Assembly: GCA_963921425.1 (NCBI GenBank)
Contig: OY992836.1
Location: forward strand, 6,091,825 to 6,155,824
Origin: Dryas octopetala
Lineage: Eukaryota > Streptophyta > Magnoliopsida > Rosales > Rosaceae
Direction of reading: 5' to 3'
Length of the DNA stretch: 64,000 bases
Part shown: positions 59,101 through 64,000 of the stretch, piece after piece
Layout of the letters: each line of letters opens with the position of its first letter
How positions within the stretch are numbered: the stretch's first letter is position 1
The notes under the pieces: model-generated
What the model saw: only the letters and a program-made list of their open reading frames with translations
Database searches by the model: none
What the model was told of the DNA's origin: nothing
Position numbers and translations under genes: made by a program

Positions 59101-61506
59101 CATAGAAACACAATATCAACTAACAATAATATTGTTATACTATTGCAAGATTGGTGCATTATAAAAAAATTACAAATTTTGAAGTGCAAATGAATTGATT
59201 GATTGTATTCTAGACAGGATAAATAGAATTTGATTAGATAGATTTATTATCTTTAGATTACACATAATTTTGCCTGCGGTAAACAAGACACAATAGCTCA
59301 AACATCACTAATTATTCAATAAACAAGATTTCCATTAATTAATATAGGTTCGCTTATGCAAGATATATATACCTATCTTTCCATGGCCAATATCAACAGT
59401 GCACCCCGAGATACGTCCTACAGCATATAGAGACAATACTGCTTGCTCTGATGCATAGAAGCCCGAAATGTTAAACGTTTCAAACATCAGTTGCACCAAC
59501 TGCTCCCTGACAGCCTGGTAGAAAATTACTATTTTATTTTTTTCTTAAAAGGAAACAAATTAGTTACAATAACAGAAAATGGAATTTTGGAGCACCAGAA
59601 AGTTCTGTTGCTAGTCTTTTACTTTCTAGAGAGATGGATTGGCAACTTCAATTTAGGGTCACACAAACACTTGACAGCATTTCAAAACCATACAAGCCTT
59701 CCCTATCCCTCCACGACAAGAGTTTTCATGCCCACAAAAGTAGGCAGCATGCTTACATGCACACACATAGCCACACAAAAAAACAAAAATGTTTGAAAGG
59801 CAACTTTCACCACTATGCACTGACAACAAACTGATTCATGGCGTACAAACTTGAGGCCACAGAATTTCTTTTTAAAATTTAATTAAACAAGAATAGTAGC
59901 AAGAATGATTATATCATACTGACACTTATAGAGTTTGCACTTAGACCATAGTCTTTCAATATAATCCCTTGATTTTCCAAGTTAAATTATATAAAAATGA
60001 TAAAACAGCAAGCATAACTACAATACTCAGGCTCAAAGACTTGCAGAACGGAACCATTCTATTCCATATTCATTATATATGTTCAACCAAAAAGCAGATA
60101 AGCTAACCTTGGGAGTACATAGTGGATCAGTAAATAATATCTGGCCTTCATTGCCCATTTCCCATCCAAGGCCAGTATATAGAATATGCTGCAACAGATC
60201 TTCCATGGCATCCCAATCTCTAATAAGACCTCGCACAACTGGTTCAACAATGTTATCTTCAAATGATGAACTATCATTCATTGTTCCATCATCAGGCATG
60301 CGCTTCATTTGGTTCAGGATTATCTGAAACATGTGGACAAAAAATTAAAGTTAAAAGGACAAACAAAAAAGAAAAGAATGAGGTTTAGACCACAGAGATA
60401 GCATCAGTTACTTGTAGGTTAGTCAGATTGAATTGTCATTATGTAGAATGCAACCCACAATAACATTTTAAGTATAAGTGATTCGCTTCTTCCTTTCCAA
60501 ATATGCAATTTCTAGAATTTGTTGTAAAACACAAAAATTTGGACTCATAAGAAAAAAAAAAAAAAAAAAGCTGCAATTCTGAATCCTCTATCCGCATATT
60601 GAAAAGAAAATTTGTACTTTTGCAAAATATCCACATTTAGTAGTTTGAAATCAAAACATATTTTTTGGCAGAACAAAAGACCAACCATGACCTAAGATTC
60701 ACTATTTGATTGAATTTTTTCCTTTCCTCGGTATTCCCAACTACGAGAGGATTAATTGAAATGTGAGGCCCTTTCAAGGCCAAATTACCTTGAAATTAAA
60801 TAGCCACTAAATCAGTTGGAAATTGAATACTAATACTCTTTCTTTTATAATAAGTAAGAAGTGTTTGCAAAGGTTAATGGGAACAAACAGAAAAAGTTAT
60901 CATGTCACATCAATTTCTCCATAATATGGGCCGTATACTTGAATACGAAGGCAAAATGTTTTACAAAGTCATCATTTATGAGAGAGAATTAATTGTTTGT
61001 TTTGTTTCAAACAACCAAAAGTTTTTTTTTTTCCCTTACAATTGACGACCAACAAAACATGAGGTAAACAAAAACGAAACCCTCATAAATTAAGTCATTC
61101 TGCTGAAATTTTCTTTGGGTCAACAATAAACCATGTTTTTCCTTCTCTTTCACAGAAACCAAACAGACTCTACCGTGAAGCCTTTGCAACTAAACTTACC
61201 CCAAACAACAGTTTGACTTATACCATTTAAAGTTCCCACTTTAAGAAATCAAAACAAAGCCAATCTGACCCTACTAAGGTAAATTGGTTTTTCATTTCCC
61301 TGAAACCAACAAGCATAGCTTATCGCAGTTGGAGTTTTCCAATTCCCCAAAAACCAAAACTTTTCTGAGCAACCAAACAGAGAATATGAAGTGAAACCAA
61401 GAAGATGGAGCATGGTTTGATTATTTACCATGGAAGGAGCTTGATCGGGAATGGCTGGTCCTGCTTTGAGGAGTTTGGAGCCAGCATCGACCACCGCGGC
61501 CTCCAT
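56185..61506 (-). CDS. ARP7: actin-related protein 7 (nuclear ARP7)
   Basis: Seven exons (61506-61429, 60323-60108, 59514-59373, 58841-58597, 58062-57879, 57500-57433, 56337-56185) join in frame to 361 residues, close to the 363 of Arabidopsis ARP7. Readable conserved blocks in order are [65 protein letters not shown] with [14 protein letters not shown] (actin-fold phosphate loop), [52 protein letters not shown] and ending [13 protein letters not shown]7 is a plant-specific nuclear actin relative of SWI/SNF-type chromatin remodelling complexes, essential for embryo and organ development. An in-frame ATG 15 bases upstream (61521) would add MVKSK; MEA is the conserved start. Nothing looks broken. 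Confidence 0.97.
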
Positions 61507-61522
61507 TTTGCTCTTCACCACA

Positions 61523-61538
61523 AAACCCTAACCCTAAA
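61523..61538. promoter_or_regulatory. double telo-box just upstream of the ARP7 start
   Basis: AAACCCTAACCCTAAA, two overlapping telomere-like repeats, 17-32 bases upstream of the ATG (reverse orientation relative to the gene). It lies in the leader or core promoter. Similar motifs precede the ALBA and RBM39-like genes. Confidence 0.55.
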
Positions 61539-61559
61539 TTTTAGTTTCTGCAATGCTCA

Positions 61560-61975
61560 AATGATGCATGAAGTTAAATGATTCGTCGTTCGATGCTTGG
61601 GGAAGGCAATTTGAAAATACACAGCCCGCTTGTGGTCACTAATTCAAGCAGGCTGTGTATTTTCATTTTTTACAAAATTATGGAGGGAAATATGCTTTCT
61701 CTTTTTTTTTTTCTTATTTGGGATCGGATGGAAGGAAAAATGTTATATGTACGACCTATAACATTTGGGCCCTTCTGATCTTGACACGTGTCACTAATAA
61801 GTTAGCAAATGACAAACCAAGGACTTGACAATATCTATTATAATATAGTGGGTACAATCAAGCACGAACTAGTATTATTCAATTAAAAATAGTCTGTACA
61901 GTTTGACACTACTTTGACATACTAAACGAAATCTAGAGTTTATTTTATTTGTTTAATTCCCTTGATGTTTGTCAT
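61560..61975. other. ARP7 upstream region
   Basis: Contains a 27-base perfect or near-perfect inverted repeat (AAAATACACAGCC ... GGCTGTGTATTTTC) at about 61614-61665. No gene. Confidence 0.5.
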
Positions 61976-61977
61976 AT

Positions 61978-62345
61978 ATTTTTTTTGTTTTAATGAAAGG
62001 CCAATAATCCAAAATTATTCATTCAATTTTTGCCAAAAAAATACATCATCTTGGTGCATGCTAGGAATGAAGCCATAATGGCCCTTCCTCCATCCAAACT
62101 AAAGATTGATCACAACCTACATGCACCAAATCTAGCCAAATGATAAGCCACTTAATTACATGAATAGGGAATATGAGAAGTAGAGATACTAACAAAAGAG
62201 GGCAGCAACTGTCTAACCTCTTCCACTGGCTCCCCATCATGCCCAAAATTCTCCTTCTGGCTATTCACTTCAAAAATACTGCTGCAGCATCACATTCCAC
62301 TACCACTTTGTAGAATCCTGTAATTAGAGCCAAACGAAGGTCCAT
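61978..62345 (-). pseudogene. 3' end of a LINE with RNase H fragment
   Basis: On the minus strand it reads HIPYSCN.VAYHLARFGAC and SLVWMEEGPLW, the last motifs of a plant LINE RNase H-like domain. A short 3' UTR follows with a final TGGCCTTTCATTAAAACAAAAAAAA, a typical LINE tail, ending near 61978. In-frame stops are present. It is related to, but not the same copy as, the fragments at 32600 and 39231. Confidence 0.65.
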
Positions 62346-64000
62346 GCAACAAAGCATAGAGTTCCATTGTCTTGGGCGCATAACAACTTAAAATCACCAG
62401 CATAGTCTCGAAACACTATTCCAACCCATCAACATTACTCTACACGCACCCATCCTCTGGAGGTTGCCATACAGTTTTCCCCAAAGCAGTTTTTGTATGT
62501 CAAGTTTACTTTCCATGTCTTGATGAATGAAAAAAAGAGAAAAAATTGTGATAACTGAGGGAGAAAATATGTGTTTAATATAAGTGTGTGTGAGAGAGCC
62601 TAATGATATATGCAATAGAACAATATATTAAATACCAGTTGTTGATGCAAATTTCCGTAAGATAGATACAACAACTTAGAGGTGATGATTTGGTTGATCA
62701 GAAGCCTTGTTGGATGATGACGTGGATGTCGACTTGAGCTCTTTCTGCATGAAATACAAGATCAAAGGAGATGGACCGGTGTGGTACCAGCTAAACACGC
62801 TCCGATGATGAAGTCAGTGATGTATATTTGGAAGTGTTTGAATAAGAGTGAGGAAGAACAGATGATGAACTTGGGAGAATGGGGAATAACAAAGTAAAGT
62901 GTTCTTGGTTTATTCTTAGCAAGTTGAGAATGTCTTTGGTAAGTCTTTCGTGAGTGAAAGTTGGTGTATGTGTTTGCTTGGTGATAGATAGATCCTGAAT
63001 TTGTGCATATAAGTTGGTTTATATAGACAAAGAAAGTTGTGAAGAGTAAATTACCTGCATGTGGATGAATGGTTGAGAGAGATCCACGCGTTCGGTCATG
63101 AACAGTGGCATGCACAGCTACCCACCTCCTTTGCATTCAATGCTGCATTGAATGCAAGGATGGAAGATCAGGTGGAATGCCCCAATAGTCATGGCTGTGA
63201 ACTGGAATATCTCATCTGTCAGAGGATCATGTCAGGTGTACTTGAGTATGGTGGTTCGTCCCAACGTGATCTTCTTATAATGGCGGTGGGAGGCCGAGCA
63301 TATCCGAACACATGTCTCCATATGTAGATATGAAACCCATGTGTGATCGGATCGAATTAGATATTTAGGGGATCTGGCCGAGCCGATCAGACAGATGGTG
63401 CCATACTCCCATCGAATAGAAATTAGCTAGGATTTGGATTTTGAGGTGATGATCACCAAAGCCGAGCCGAACTAATCTCGAATAACCAAGGAAAAGATGA
63501 ACACTTGATTCCTGGAAGATTCTTAGATCGAGTCGGGTCGGATCGGGCGAGAGGGACCCGAATGGATGGGCTGATCCAAATTAGCCATGAAATTGCGCCG
63601 AGCTGATGTGGTGACGTGGAGACCCGAGTTTTGACCGTTGAAAAGTCAGACCTGAAGATGGATCAGATCGGCCACGTGTCGAGCCATGATTGGATGTTGG
63701 ATCGGTGTGAGTTTATCCACAAACACCAGCTACTTATACCGAAGACACCACAATCTCTATATCTATATAATCATTTAAGCAAAAAAAAAAATAACTTGAT
63801 AGCCATTTTATCCCCCCAAGTATGACTTGGGTGTCAAATTAATTGCCTCACAATAAAAATTTGGTTAATTCACCCCTTATAACTTTTAAAAATAGGCCAA
63901 TATTCTGTCAAGATTTCATCAATATATTCATTTAACACATGTCACGTGCTAGGTGAGTGAGAGTAAAATGTCCAAAGTTGGGCTGAACAATAATAGACAT
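62346..64000. other. unclassified, possibly LTR-derived
   Basis: No gene can be supported. An 88-codon frame at 63061-63327 has no recognisable domain. The right part has a higher GC level and repeated GATCGGATCG, GAGTCGGGTCGG and GAGCCGA words, and GACCCGAGTTTTGACCGTTGAAAAG, which looks like transposon or LTR sequence. Treated as an unclassified repeat; no ends were found. Confidence 0.35.

Noticed and set aside
61507-61521. Upstream in-frame ATG for ARP7 (adds MVKSK)
   Set aside because: Known ARP7 proteins start MEA; the downstream ATG was kept.
61523-61538. Interstitial telomere sequence
   Set aside because: Only about two telomere units, next to a start codon; a telo-box is the better reading.
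63061-63327. 88-codon plus-strand frame
   Set aside because: No recognisable domain, no splice context, and it lies in repeat-like sequence.

Overview
This is a nuclear DNA window from a flowering plant. Every host gene is split by short GT-AG introns, the sequence is AT-rich, and the intergenic space is full of plant-type transposons. The NdhS gene (a chloroplast NDH subunit), an ARP7 and an RBM39-like splicing factor with a plant-style C-terminus point to a eudicot. A rosid is plausible, but the sequence alone does not settle the family.

Five host genes can be read from start codon to stop codon, and all exon joins keep frame. From left to right they are: an ALBA-domain RNA/DNA-binding protein with an RGG tail (minus, 2.2-5.5 kb, 8 exons); an RBM39/CC1-like splicing factor with an RS-like head and three RRMs (minus, 7.6-15.5 kb, 13 exons); NdhS/CRR31 (plus, 21.1-22.7 kb, 6 exons); an SNM1/Apollo-type metallo-beta-lactamase DNA-repair nuclease (minus, 23.2-26.8 kb, 4 exons) with a recent internal 58-residue duplication; and nuclear actin-related protein 7 (minus, 56.2-61.5 kb, 7 exons). 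They do not form a pathway. ALBA, RBM39 and ARP7 are housekeeping RNA or chromatin genes and share telo-box (AAACCCTA) motifs next to their start codons.

The rest is repeat. At 0.2-1.6 kb there is a CACTA-type transposase tail with a foldback MITE. At 15.9-20.3 kb lie a short tandem array, a CACTA end and a satellite-like array of about 195 bp units, each with an A-tract and a GC hairpin. At 28-34.6 kb are hAT-like and Tourist-like MITEs, an old gypsy-like non-coding remnant and LINE RNase H fragments. Two large foldback elements sit at 35.1-36.2 and 37.5-38.2 kb. At 39.6-53.4 kb is a nested stack: a young Ty1/copia fossil hit by a 6.7 kb CACTA element and by a 558 bp foldback MITE. The CACTA carries a degenerate Ulp1-like C-terminus and a captured piece of a host endo-beta-mannanase gene. 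A diverged segment duplication (34.6-37.4 kb against 54.0-54.9 kb) holds a matching 30-codon ORF in both copies. The right end, 61.6-64 kb, has a LINE tail and unclassified sequence.

No rRNA, tRNA, CRISPR array or prokaryote-type system was recognised. The most unusual items are the gene-capturing CACTA, the exact target-site duplications that date the nested insertions, and the nucleosome-length array.
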